A stretch of 64,000 nucleotides of DNA from Owenia fusiformis (taxonomy: Eukaryota > Annelida > Polychaeta > Sabellida > Oweniidae), in contig CAIIXF020000003.1 in assembly GCA_903813345.2 (NCBI GenBank), positions 33,965,000-34,028,999 of the forward strand. The letters run 5' to 3'. Shown piece by piece: positions 23,889 through 36,030 of the stretch. A model generated the notes under the pieces. The model saw only the letters and a program-made list of their open reading frames with translations, ran no database searches and was not told the origin of the DNA. How positions within the stretch are numbered: the stretch's first letter is position 1; the number at the start of each line of letters is the position of its first letter. Both the position numbers and the translations under genes were made by a program.

Positions 23889-24945
23889 CTTGACAGGGGC
23901 AGGTTTAGAGTTAGACAGGGGCAGGTTTAGAGTTGGACAGGGAACAGGTTTAGGGTCTTACAGGGGAAGGTTTAGGTATGGACAGGGGAAGGTTTAGGGT
24001 TGGACAGGGGCAGGTTTAGGGTTGAACAGGAGCAGGTCTAGAGTTGGAATGGGGCAGGTTAAGGGTTGGACAGGGGCAGGTTTAGGGTCTTACTGGGGAA
24101 TGTTTAGGGTTGGACAGGGGAAGGTTTAGGGTTGGACAGGGGCAGGTTTAATGTTGGACAGGGGCAGGTTTAGAGTTGGACTGGGACAAGTTTAGAGTTG
24201 GACAGGGTCAGGTTTAGGGTTGGACAGGGAAAGGTTTAGGGTTGGACAGGGAAAGGTCTTGGGTTGTACTGGGGAATGTTTAGGGATGGACAGGGGCAGG
24301 TTTAGGGTTTGACAGGGGCAGGTTTAGGGTCTTACAGGGGAAGGTTTAGGTATGGACATGGGCAGGTTCACGTATGGACAGGGGTGGGTTTAGAGTTGGA
24401 CAGGGGCAGGTTTAGGGTTGGACAGGGCCAGGTCTGGGTTGGACAGGGGCAGGTTTAGAGTTGGACAGGGGCAGGTTTAGGCTTGGACAGAGGCAGGTTT
24501 AGGGTTGGACAGGGGCAGGTTTAGGGTCTTACATGGGGCAGGTTTGGATATGGGCAGGGGAAGGTTTAGGATTGGACAGGGGTAGATTTAGGGTTGGGAA
24601 GGGACAGGTTTAGGGTCTGACAGGGACAGGTTTAGGGTTGGACAGGGGCAGATTTAGGGTTAGACAGGGGCATGTTAAGGGTTGGACAGGGGCAGGTTTA
24701 GGGTTGGACAGGGGCAGGTTTAGGGTTTGACAGGCAGGGGCAGGTCCAGGGTTGGACAGCGGCAGGTTAAGGGTTGGACAGGGGCAGGTTCAGGCTGTGA
24801 CAGCAGGGGCAGTTGTGGTATGGACAAGGGCAGGTTTAGGGGTGAACCAGGGCAGGTTAAGGTTTAGCAGGGGCAGGTTTAGGTTTCAGCTATGACAGAG
24901 GCAGGACAGGTTTAGGTATAGATAGGGGGAGGTTCAGATTTTTCA
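23889..24945 (+). repeat. G-rich minisatellite, 22-bp unit, about 47 copies
   Basis: The unit is GGTTTAGGGTTGGACAGGGG followed by CA. The copies are moderately diverged (GTCTTACAGGGG, GTATGGACAGG variants) and the right end decays after about 24850. Every unit has four or more G runs on the + strand, so G-quadruplex formation is possible. The TTTAGGG word makes it look telomere-like, but the 22-bp period rules out a telomeric tract. Confidence 0.95.
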
Positions 24946-27004
24946 GTGATAGGGAAGAGGTTGATTTTTCCAAATGATATTAAAGTTAATGTAGTAGTTG
25001 TATCATCATTACAATATAGATGTCATTTGAAACACATGATTTTCTAAAAGTCTCTGTAGCTTTGAAGAAATTGACATTGATCTGGAATTACTTGTTCATT
25101 CAGAGTTCTTCGTGAATTCAATTGAATTTCATTAGATCTGGGTTACCAGGTCATCAATGTTAATATTTAGAGTGGCAGTGAAGGCTATGAAGGTCTATAA
25201 TGTTGGAAGTAGTCTTAAAACTTAAAAAAGTATGCCAATGAGTAGTTATTTAAGATATAAGATGTGCTATATATACACTGAATTCATTAAATTGAAAAGA
25301 GATCCACTTTTCAATCATGAAATTTATCCTGAATTGAGAATTCAAAATTGTTGAGTATTTTAAAAAAAATATAGTAAAATTATGAAACTTTTTCAAAAAT
25401 AACTTTCTATTTTCTTTATTATCCTTTTAAATTACAAGATGGTGAAATCGACTTGGACATGTTCTCTCATTTTCTTCTCAGTTCTGAGATGTCATGATAT
25501 TTGTGATGATTGAAAAGAGGTTGAACTTCGGGCATTGTGAAGTTATAGATATACTTATCCAACACATCTCTAATCTGAACACTTCTAGATGTGGACACCT
25601 AGATGTGAACACCTATGTCCTTTGGTCCATTAAATGTGAACACCACGTTTATGTGAACAATTTTGGCCAATCCTCCTGGAATTTGGATGAGAAAAGTTTT
25701 ACTTTCATATAATAAAACTTATACTGAACAACCATATCCTATACAGATGATTTTACTATCAATTTTCAATTTTGATGAGAACATTCATACAGTATATCTA
25801 CTACATGGATTGATTGTATTTCAAATTAAATCCTTTTAGATGTGCTATTTTGATGAGAAAGGGTTTGAATATAGTGATGAAAATATATTTCTAGATGTGT
25901 AATTCATGTCAGGGTAGGTGCCTCATTGGACTTGTATTCTCTAGACATTTCTGAAAGCAAGTTCCTTTTGAAAATGACAGACCATAAACCTGATATGTCC
26001 CTTCTCTCGAAAAAATAATTTCACTAAAAGCAAATCTGTTTTCCTATTAACCTTTCACCAGTAATACGTATAATATGTCTTTCCTTCATTTATCTCTTGC
26101 GAAATATATTGCATAACTATAGAACAAACCAATTTTGAAAACTGCCCAAAGAATGGAGTATGCTTCATATGGAAAGTTGACATCTTAAAAAATCAAAGAA
26201 AAAAATCTCAAGGAAAACAGATAAAGTTTACTTCCCATTGAGTTACTACTTAGATTGTGTGCGACTCAATCAAAAGGATGCCAATTTTATGATGCAGTCA
26301 GTTAACTGCTGGATTACTGATTGGCCTTCTGTAAAAAATTACATCCGGAGCAATTTCTGCTGAATTAGCGTCGTAAACGAATACCCAGAGAGAAAAGTAC
26401 AACAATTAAAGTGCTCACGAATTCTGAGATCATATAGAATCCAGATTCGGATGATCTTATGAGAATAAATAAAATATTGTGGTTAAATGAACGACAAAGG
26501 AGTTTTCATTAATGTGACCATTTGAAGTATGTTCAAAAAATCATTTAATTGTGGTTGCAATTAGAGCGAACTATAGCGTGGATATATAAGGTTTCTGTTA
26601 ACAATCATTATATCCGGCATCGTTGAACACTTAATATACTTCTGAAAAGCAACAAATTAGGCGACGGGAAGGAAGTAAAAATTGAAGCACATAATTTGAA
26701 CAAACATCGTGAAAATGTAATGGGGAAATGCCAGGATTATGGAGAATAACATTATTGACGTGCTATGTATAAGCCAAGGAAGGAAAAGACAAAAGGAGCA
26801 CATTATTGAATCTTTATTTGTACATTTAGGTTAATCTGCTGGGATCATTCTTACAAAATCTCAGTCAATAAAAAAATAAACGATATTTAAAAAATTTCAT
26901 TTAAAAAAAGTTCATCATATATGGTTAATATTCATAATCGACTTCCCCTAAAAGAGACTCGGAGACATTGTAGAATACATATATGGCTATGATGTGGTTC
27001 CAAA
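24946..27004. other. AT-rich intergenic DNA
   Basis: No coding region or transposon end was recognised. Near 25560-25660 a few GTGAACACC words recur (GGACACCTAGATGTGAACACC region), resembling a decayed short array. 26250-26830 is non-repetitive with a more balanced composition than its surroundings, and nothing in it identifies a function. Confidence 0.55.
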
Positions 27005-27718
27005 AAGTGTTAACTTATAGAGGTGTTCAACTTATAGGGATTTATTGTATGGGGGGGGTCAACAATGTTATATGTCCCGAAGGATCTTCAGTGTTTAGAA
27101 GTGTCCAACTAGAAAGCTTCAACTCAAGGCAGTGGTTAAACTTGTGTACAACAGAGAAAGGTGTTTAATCTAGAAATGCGTTTAACTTAGAGAGGTGTTT
27201 AACTATAAGATGTGTTTAACTTTATGAGGTGTTTAACTTTGATATGTGTGCAATTTAGAAAGGTGTTTAACTTAAAACGATGTTTGACTTAAAATATGTG
27301 TTTAACTTAGAGTGGTGTTTAACTAAAAAATGTGTTTAACTTAGAGAGGTGCTTAACTAAAAGATGTGTTTAACTTAGAGAGGTGTTTAACTAAAAGATG
27401 TGTTTAACTTAGAGAGGTGTTTAACTAAAAGATGTGTTTAACTTAGAGAGGTGTTTAACTAAAAGATGTGTTTAACTTAGAGAGGTGTTTAACTAAAAGA
27501 TGTGTTTAACTTAGAGAGGTGTTTAACTAAAAGATGTATTTAACTTAGAGAGGTGTTTAACTAAAAGATGTGTTTAACTTAGAGAGGTGTTTAACTAAAA
27601 GATGTGTTTAACTTAATGAGGTGTTTAACGTTGATATGTGTGCAATTTAGAAAGGTGTTTAACTTAAAAAGATGTTTGACTTAAAATATGTGTTTAACTT
27701 AGAGTGGTGTTTAACTTA
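27005..27718. repeat. Minisatellite, 34-bp unit made of two 17-bp halves
   Basis: The core 27160-27718 repeats TTAACTAAAAGATGTGTTTA followed by ACTTAGAGAGGTGT. Each half contains a GTGTTTAACT-like word, so the unit is an old dimer of about 17 bp. A degenerate lead-in (GTGTTAACTTATAGAGGTGT) begins near 27005. The first and last parts share a GATATGTGTGCAATTTAG variant, so a segment was duplicated across the array (27240 and 27634). Confidence 0.92.
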
Positions 27719-28921
27719 ATGGATTTAAGGGAACAATTATATGAAAGCATGATGTTTCTATTTTCTTGGATGTTTTTCTTGTAATATTGTGTTTTTGTAC
27801 CCCTTGATTAAAGAAGTGTTCCAGAGCAGTTCAGATTTGTGGGAATGTCTTAAAGTCTCAGGGAAAGCATGGACAACATTCTGCATAAAATGGAGGAATC
27901 CTCTAAATTCAGAGCATTAATCGTGCTGTGTAGAAGGCTGTAGTGCCACTTAAAACATTAAAGCCAGAAGTGTGTGGTTGAGAACGTACAAAATCATTGA
28001 GGCACGCAAGGAGGAAAATGTCAGGCAACTTGAAGTAATGAAAAACACTTTTCAGAGTATTCATCCAAATTGTTACTTGTATAAATTTGCATTCACAGAT
28101 TGCTATTTGCTAATCATACAATTTAATTAAGGGATGTGTAGGTTCAGTATGGTTTCGTTAATTCACCCCTTATGGATGGTTGCCCTGTATTTGCCCTCAA
28201 TTACACTATTAATTGGAGACAGAGGGGTTTTATTCATTAATACAACACTGTTCAAAGATATATGTACATTATGATTTTGACATGAAAAATTACCTTCGTT
28301 GTTAACAGATTTTTCCAAATTATGTTTGCTGTCACGTTCTGACGTCACCTATCTGATGAGGCATGTATTGAAACCTGGAGAGTGGCAACATTTGACATCA
28401 TAACATCACATTGAGAAAGCAAAAAGGCCATATTTACAAACCTATAAACCATATTAACTTCATGAACCAGATGGCAGCTTGATATAACAATGTTAAAATT
28501 TTACTGCATGACACAAAATTTTAATTATTTCAGTCTAATTTGTCTAAAGAATCAGGCAAGGCTTGGATTGTCAAAACTTATTGGTTAACATAAATCCATA
28601 TATCTGATTTGCAAGTTTCCGCCATGTGATCATTTGGGATGAGGGAATCCCAGATACGACATTCCAAATGGAAGTCTCAAATGCATACTTTTGTAATTTA
28701 TGAAGACTAAATTATCATTACACCTCCAGTTAGAATAAAACCCCCTCACTTGCTGTTGGTAATTAGATCAGAAAGATCCCACACATGCTTCTACATTACT
28801 TTGATCAGAGATTTACAACGTGGACTCATCTGGAATGAAATTATTTTGCTCATATACATGAGATTTATTTTACCTTGGCCAATAACTAGAGAGGGTTCCC
28901 TATTCTTATTCATCTTCATAA
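27719..28921. other. Intergenic DNA, nothing recognised
   Basis: Unique AT-rich sequence. No transposon ends or convincing exons were found. Confidence 0.6.
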
Positions 28922-29592
28922 TTAAGTGCATCTTTATATGTATTAAGTGCAGTTTTATATGTATTAAGTGCATCTTTAGATGTATTAAGTGCATCTTTAT
29001 ATGTATTAAGTGCATTTTTATTTGTATTAAATGCATTTTTATATTATTAAGTGCATCTTTATATGTATTAAGTGCATTTTTATATGTATTAAGTGCATCT
29101 TTATATGTATTAAGTGCATCTTTATATGTACTATGTATTAAGTGCATTTTTTTGTATTAAATGCATTTTTATATGTATTAAGTGCATCTTTATATGTATT
29201 AAGTGCCTCTTTATATGTATTAAGTGCAGTTTTATATGCATTAAGTGTATCTTTACATGTATAAAGTGCATCTTTATATGTATTAAATGAATCTTTATTT
29301 CTATTAAGTGCATCTTTATATGTATTAAGTGCATCTTTATATGTATTAAGTGCATTTTTATTTGTATTAAGTGCATCTGTATATGTTTTAAGTGCATCTT
29401 TATATGTATTAAGTGCAGTTTTATATGTATTAAGTGTATCTTTATATGTATTAAGTGCATCTTTATATGTATTAAGTGCATCTTTATATGTATGAAGTGC
29501 ATTTTTTGTATTAAGTGCATCTTGATATGTATTAAGTGCATCTTGATATGTATTAAGTGCATTTTTATTTGTATTAAGTGCATTTTTATTAA
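28922..29592. repeat. Minisatellite, 21-bp unit, about 32 copies
   Basis: The unit is TTAAGTGCATCTTTATATGT plus A. Because 21 is a multiple of three, several frames stay open: 136 codons on + and 118, 150 and 156 codons on -, with peptide repeats such as MHLIHIK and ALNTYKD. Substitutions fall freely in all codon positions and small indels (for example near 29040 and 29140) break frames. These open frames are best read as array by-products, not genes. Confidence 0.95.
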
Positions 29593-30486
29593 GCCTGCAA
29601 AACAACAAATATCACTTCATAAAAAGTCATATCCGGTGCGAATATTATATTATTAGTTGACTATGATTAAGATCCTACAGGATATATCCCATATTCATAA
29701 CCTCTTATAATACAACTTCTATTTAGTTGTATTAGTACATATTTTTACAATTACTATGTTAGCTATAAGCGTAATGTCCCCTTTAATCTACTAGTTTGTC
29801 TCTATAGCTATTACTTTTGATTTATTCACATCATAATTCAGACATAAATGCTATAAATGTAGTTATCAATGGTAAAAATAATGATTAATCCAACATAATC
29901 ATATTTTGAAGATGAATAATAACAGTTTATGCCCTAGGAGGTTTAGATTTATGAATATGGAATGCCTCAAATCTTTGAATTAATTCGAATCAACCCCTGT
30001 TTTTCCAATATATTTCTTATACTTTAATCCCCTGATGAGAAACTGCAATTTCAATCTTTTCATGACTATGTTTTATTTTTTTGTTCTATTACGTTGCCTT
30101 GTTTCATTGAAGAGTCAGGTGAACATGACATCCATAGTGCTAACATGAACGACCTGTCAACCTTTGTAGATAAAACATATCCCTATTTGCAAGTAGACAA
30201 CTTTTAAAGATTACAATTAAATGAGCAATGTGTCAAATGGCAACTGATACAAAATGGAAAAAAGAGAAAGATTAATGGCCAGGAGGGAATGGGGAATGAG
30301 TATGGGATGAGATGTGGTGGGAAATAAGAGGAGAAAGAGATTGAAAGAGGGTTAACAAGGAGATATGGGAGATTTGGTAAATGTCGGGGGATGGCTTTGA
30401 ATTGAGAGGCTTCTGCTTTAGGAGACAATGGTATTGTTGTTGTGGCAACTTACTAAGGCATCACATAGACTCACCTAAACCAACAA
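29593..30486. other. Intergenic DNA, nothing recognised
   Basis: AT-rich, with a purine-rich patch (about 30245-30370). No feature could be supported. Confidence 0.6.
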
Positions 30487-30546
30487 ATCAACCAACCAAC
30501 CAACCCACCCACCAACCAACCAACCAACCTACCAACCAACCAACCA
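30487..30546. repeat. Microsatellite (AACC)n
   Basis: About 15 tandem AACC tetramers with three interruptions (CCCACCCACC and CCTACC). Confidence 0.9.
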
Positions 30547-32047
30547 TCTATACATAGCAGAAGAATGTAGACTTGCTTGGACCACAGCAATTTTCAGTAA
30601 TACAATTAAATACAAGTCCACCTGAAAAAATGAGAAAATATTTACCTTACCATCTTAAAGTCTTTTAATAACGGCACTTGTTAGAATACCAAGCTGAACA
30701 GCTTCATGTCAGTGATTTGCTGTTGAAATTAGAACCTTTTGCCAGCTAGGAGTGGGATCGGATAAATCAGAAGAAAAACTTGTAGTAATTAATCTGTCTT
30801 CAGTATAATGGTTTAAGGAAATATTGTGCTCATAAAAATAGTACCAACTACATCTATATTGCTCTTAAATTAACAAGTTGTTTCCTAACAAGTGGATTTT
30901 ATTTCGTAGAGGATTATTTTTATGTCGGTAGATTTTTAAATGTTTCTTGAGAGACAATTTTGTGTTTGGATATAGCTTCCCGACATTTTGTTTTAAATGT
31001 GATTCAAAATGACTAATGGTCACTCCATGGGACACAACGAACAAAAAACTACACTTGGGTTTGTGTTTTCATCTTTAATCAATACTGGTCAATAAAAAAC
31101 ATTATATTCTTCATGAGAAACATGGCTGTGTTTGTTGGAGGTTGTTTGACATTCTAATTTGTTTTGCGGTCATTGTTTCTTATTGAGTTAGTCAAAAGAT
31201 AATTAGAAAGTGTCCCAGGGGTGTTTTCTTCTGGAATTACATTCTCATTATGCCGGGGTGTTATTTCATTTGTATAATCTTACAGACACTTTTCTTTATG
31301 GAAAGCATCCTCGGAGTTATGATTCTTGAAGTATATGCTTTGTTTTCAGTTTGACTTTTCGTATTTCATACTTTTGTATATTTCATTCTCTCAGATAGTT
31401 TTCTTTTTGTTGTCTGTTTTGATTTTTTGTCTATTTCATAATTTTGAGATTGATTTACATTTTTTTTATTTCACACTTTTATTATGTCAGCACCAGAAAT
31501 GGTGACATATTGTTATAGTCTCAGACTTTGTTGTGTATGGTGGTCGGTAGTTGGCGCTTGGTGTTCGATGTCTGTAACAAATGGCAGGTGGTAACATTTT
31601 TCATATTTGACTAATTAATTAATGTTTTTTCATTTTTTAATTCTAAATTGTGAATAAACTCTACAATGAGGTGTGTTGATAATGTGATTGTTTAGTTTCC
31701 TCCTTGCTGCACGATTCTACATTTTTCTATTCTAAATTCGATTTGAAATTAAAGTTTTCCCTTGAACCGTATCTAGCTGACATTTATACAAAGCTGACGC
31801 CTCGTGTTGGAGCCAATCGGGCGTACAGTCAATCGAGACTAAATTAGTAGTGTTCACTGAAAAATCTATTTCAGATCTCTGCTGTGATTTGTTTCCGATT
31901 TAGTTAGCAAATATGCACAAATCATTGTCCGAAGATAATGTTTTGATTCCAATGTGCTCCACAGATCTCTTCCCTTACAGTTGGATAGTTGCCTTTTTGG
32001 GTTTAATTTGCAATATAGTCAAATCACTAATGGGTTTCTAACATGGT
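30547..32047. other. Intergenic DNA with one dispersed repeat
   Basis: Apart from the dispersed copy at 31485-31605, the stretch seems unique. It ends where the TIR of the element at 32048 begins. Confidence 0.55.
31485..31605 (+). repeat. Dispersed 'GTGACATATTGTTATAGTCTC' repeat, copy 1
   Basis: It contains AATGGTGACATATTGTTATA, then GTCTGTAACAAATGGCAGGT, then GGTAACATTTT. The same order is found at 37343-37445 and 52921-53035 with moderate divergence. A TCATACTTTTGT-rich segment precedes this copy, and the same word is tandemly repeated at 35974-36028. Noncoding. Confidence 0.7.
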
Positions 32048-32071
32048 GATAGTTCGCGATCATATATATTC

Positions 32072-33182
32072 TTAGATTTTCGGCACACAGACTAAAATGG
32101 ACATTCTAAAAATTTTGATCCGCATTGCCAAGCGCGAATCGCACTCCTTCATGGTGAAAATTCAAGATGGCCGCCAAAATTATCGTCAAATATGTATATT
32201 TTTTTGATAATTTTTTTTACTGCCTTTATTTCAATAAAATGTGATAAATTAATGTCTTCAGGTATTATCTAATAATATTCCTACCAAATGAATTTTTTAT
32301 TAAGTATAAACATAAGAAATAATATATAAATAATTTAATAGCGCCATCTTTTGATAAAATTATACCAAAATTGACGTCAAAATAACAAACATTTCCCTTA
32401 TTCACTGCTTCTTTTCAATAAAATTTGACAAGTTTATATTTTATCAAGGCTTACTGATAATATTCAACATATATCCGTCAAAATATTTCATTATAATCAA
32501 TAAAGAAGAGTGCTGGGCAGCCCTACCTATAGGTATATATGCATTGAACTGCTCTGAAACATAAATTAATGATTATTATTTTATTCATGCTGACCCAATT
32601 TACTTATTCTTAAATAACTGTTATCTGTAATGAAAATGTTAGATTTTCGGCACACAGACTAATATGGATATTTTAAAGATCTCAATCCGCATTGCCAAGC
32701 ATGATTCTCACTCCTTAAAATTCAAGATGGCCGCCAAAATAATCGTCAAATAAGAATATTTTTTTGATAATTTTTTTTCTGCTTTTATTTCAATAAAATG
32801 TGATAAATTAGTGTCTTCAGTTATTATTTAATAATATTCCCACCAAACAGTTTTTTATTAAGTATAAATATAAGAAATTGCTCTTACAGCACCACCTTTT
32901 GGTAAAATTATACCAAAATTAACGTCAAAATAATAAACAATTTCCTTATCAACTTCTTCTTTTCAATAAAATTTGACAAGTTTATATTTTATCAATGCTA
33001 AGGGATAACATTCAACATATATCTGTTAAAATATTGCATTATAACCAATAAAGAAGATTGTTGTGCAGCCCCACCTATAGGTATATGCATTAAACTGAAA
33101 CATAAATTAATAATTATTATTATTTTATTCATGCTGACCCAATTTGTTTATTCTTAAGTAACTGTTATCTGGAATAAAAATG
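32072..33182. repeat. Two tandem copies of a 550-bp subterminal segment
   Basis: Both copies (32072-32638 and 32639-33182) start TTAGATTTTCGGCACACAGA, continue with AAGATGGCCGCCAAAAT, a run of TTTTTTGATAATTTTTTT, AATAAAATTTGACAAGTTTA and a TTCATGCTGACCCAATTT end. Divergence is perhaps 10-15 percent by eye, with the copies differing by small indels. Both are noncoding. Confidence 0.85.
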
Positions 33183-33439
33183 TTAGCGTTTCTAGATTCA
33201 ACAACATGTAAGTTGTAGAAAGTAGAAATGAGAGTTATATGAAGGGGGAGGGGGTATGTAAGGGGATAAGGTTTGTGGGTATATATTGAGGCATGTCACC
33301 CATCTTGATTTTCTGTGTGTTTCTGCACTCTGAAGTATAACAGAACTGTATTACAATTTTCTTCATTTTAGTTATATTGAAGTCAGTTTAAAGTCTAATA
33401 TTCATTGTCTCTCATGTTGACGTGTATAAAGTCAACAAA

Positions 33440-35085
33440 TTATATCAACCCAGACCAAACACCTGTACTTGCTGCCGAACAGCCCCTCTTTGCACTGTTC
33501 AAGCAGTTATAGTGGACAATGGCAAGAGATGGGAGAAAAAACGAAGCTGATAAGGATACTTGGTGGAATACACACTGAGATGGGAGCATTTCACATCTTT
33601 GGCAATCTATGAGAGAACCCTGGATGGATAATCTCCCTCTCTCAAGCTGGCATAGCCACATCTGGTACAGCTGATTCCTTTATCAAAGTTAACCAACTCG
33701 CACTAACCTGCAGAGCACATCTTATTTCTGCCTGTAGTTTTTATATTCTTGACAAAAAAGCCTGTGAGACACATTGTTTGTGCTGTGATATCGATGAATA
33801 ACCTCAGTTTGAGTTGGATGACTGGGTGAAAAAACAGTCCCAGCTGAATGGCTCTTCCCAATTTAAGTTCTGGTCGATGGTAATGGATCTTAAACTTTTG
33901 AGAGGGCAACTTCAGCCTATACAAAGATACCCTTTCTGAGTTGTTGCCATGCCTTTTTATACTCAATCACACAAACTAGTCAAGGTTCATATCCGTGACA
34001 TGAACCAATTTAATGCAACACACCAATCAGTGCTTGGTGAATTCATTAAGGGAAACTAAACTGACTAAAACAACAAGGCACATGACATGAACGAAATCAT
34101 ACCATCTAGATATTGTTTTGGACAGTTATGAAACTACATGTAACAGTTTAGAGTCTGGTATAAGAAATAAGAGAGGAAACAGTAAAAGGAGGCATATTTA
34201 TCCTGAAAATTCCCTACCTAGAAACTGGCAAGATTGTTTGTGCTTGGAGTAAAACAAGAGAGAACTGTTTCAAATCCTTACTGCAAATGTGAGCAATATA
34301 ATTATTCATGAATGAAAAAGACTTCTCGCAACCTTTGATCAGGATGTCATGTGTCAATCCACAAAAACAATCCAAAAGACAAATCCAAAAGACAAATAAC
34401 CTTGCACACAATCAACACATTTTTTCTGAATGAACCAAATGAATATGAGTTGGATTTGACAAGGGGAGACAGTTCAGGTACTTGGCAGCACATGAAATGG
34501 CGCATTCCATTGGGCCTCAAAAAGTCTATGTCTGCCATTATTCCACTCATTGACAAGTTACACCTGGATTTCATGGAAGCAGGGGCAGAATTATAGCATG
34601 GGACAGGTGAAGCTCATTTTCACAACTGATGAATGCATTCCTCAGTCTAATAGATGATCCTTTATTAATGTTATGTTGCTGTATGATAAATTCAGCAATG
34701 ACACCTCAATCAACACTGCAAGAAAGAATACATTTTTACAGAAGACTACTTCATTATTGACCACATTCCTCCAACAGCTGACGCCTTAATGCAACACAGC
34801 AAGGGAGCATTGTACCAAGGTGTGCATATCTGGGGTCAGTTTAACAAACCAAGTCCTATCATTCCCCGGGTATCATTCCATCTCCAAAGAACTGGGGCTG
34901 GAGAACAGAGCCAAGAGACAACACTCAGAAGCCACACAGGACTACCTTAAAGCAGATGGCTGATGCTAGTCAACCATTGGTAAAGTGTGGTTGTCAGAAG
35001 CAGTGTTTCCCATGAAGATGTACCATGTACAAGCTTGAAGGCTACTCTAGTAAGCACATCATTGTGTGCCTGCAATGGAGAGTAT
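33440..35085 (+). pseudogene. Decayed copy of a large uncharacterised multicopy protein family of aquatic animals
   Basis: Read across frames on the + strand, recognisable pieces appear in order: PVLAAEQPLFALFKQL (about 33462); LIRILGGIHTEMGAFHIFGN (about 33549); QAGIATSGTADSFIKVNQLA (about 33642) running into TCRAHLISA; WVKKQSQLNGSSQFKFW (about 33823); VHIRDM (about 33985); LPRNWQDCLCLE and KRELFQIL (about 34210-34270); a LLYDKFSNDTSINTARK segment (about 34680); MQHSKGALYQGVHIWGQF (about 34792); SPKNWGW; and a C-terminal CGCQKQC (about 34990). From memory these belong to a large family of uncharacterised proteins present in many copies in corals, molluscs and similar genomes, ending in a Cys-rich tail. 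At least eight frame breaks or stops and a missing middle part show it is dead. Its position inside matching TIRs suggests the family travels with a DNA transposon. The 81-codon open frame at 34351-34596 lies inside it and is not matched to a known part. Confidence 0.65.
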
Positions 35086-35973
35086 TCATTAGAATGACTA
35101 AAGTAAGGGTTTAAATACGGTAATACTAGGCCTATATAAGATGCAAGATACCCCCTATTTCCCCCCCCCCCCCAAAAAAAATTTATATGGTTGACATCTT
35201 AGAGTTGGCATTCTACTGTAAAATAATACTATAGAATATTTTTTTATTATGCATGGTACATGATACAGATCAAATCTTGGCTCTCCAAACTATTACATGC
35301 TTCCTTCAACAGTTCAATATATTATAAAACACAGTTTTGATTTTGAACAATTTCACCAATAGGTGGCGCTATGGGAGACATTCTTCATTATGTATTTGTC
35401 TAAATATTGTTTGGAAAGGAATCAGTTTCTACTAAAACATACAAACCTAATATATTCTGATGAAAAAAGGATGGAGATATGATAGGTACAGTACTACAGT
35501 ATATATGAAATATATATATTTTAATGATTTATCGAAAATTTGGACGAAATCTTAAAAATGGGGGGAATGAACAACCAAAGTCTTCCTTTTTGATAATCTA
35601 AATATTTTTCAGGGTAGAATTATTATGAATTGATGTTGAAATATACTAATTAACCACATTTTATTGAAAAAAAGGAATGAAAAAAATTAACAAATGAATA
35701 TTATATAATTGTCGGCAATTTTGGCGGCCATCTTGGATTTTCACCAAGAAGGAGTGCGAACCGCGCTTGGCAATGCGGATCAAAATTTTTAGAATGTCCA
35801 TATTAGTCTATGTGCCAAAAATCTAAGAATATATATGATCGCGAACTATCGAGCCATTATTGACTGGGCTAATATGAATCACATGGTTATTGACCTGAAC
35901 ATGTTATACCTGACTTACGTTTGTTGTCCTCCTGAAAAGAAAAAAAACTGCCTTGTCTATTGTCTGTTAAACT

Positions 35974-36028
35974 TTGTCTTTTCATACTTTTGTCTTTTTC
36001 ATACTTTTGTCTTTTCATACTTTTGTCT
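35974..36028. repeat. Short tandem repeat, 16-bp unit
   Basis: CTTTTCATACTTTTGT is repeated three and a half times. It directly precedes the 43-bp array. Confidence 0.85.
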
Positions 36029-36030
36029 CA

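Larger units (their letters stand above)
32048..35850 (+). mobile_element. TIR-bounded element carrying a fossil of a large uncharacterised protein
   Basis: The outer ends are GATAGTTCGCGATCATATAT at 32048 and its inverse ending at 35850. The inverted match continues for about 140 bp (32048-32190 and 35708-35850) with roughly nine mismatches, including the CCGCATTGCCAAGCGCG and AAGATGGCCGCCAAAAT segments. Weaker inverted similarity persists inside (TAGCGCCA near 32340 and TGGCGCTA near 35366). The 3.8-kb interior contains a tandem duplication next to the left TIR (32072-33182) and a decayed + strand reading frame (33440-35085). No clear target duplication was found. A DNA transposon is inferred from the architecture and the superfamily is unknown. 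Confidence 0.7.

Noticed and set aside
23889-24945. Interstitial telomere tract (TTTAGGG)
   Set aside because: The word occurs once per 22-bp unit, not as a contiguous 6-7-bp repeat.
28750-29608. Four open frames of 118-156 codons on both strands
   Set aside because: All arise from the 21-bp array and differ only in frame; no selection on codons is visible.
35160-35173. Poly-C run
   Set aside because: Simple homopolymer, possibly an assembly-sensitive spot; no further meaning.
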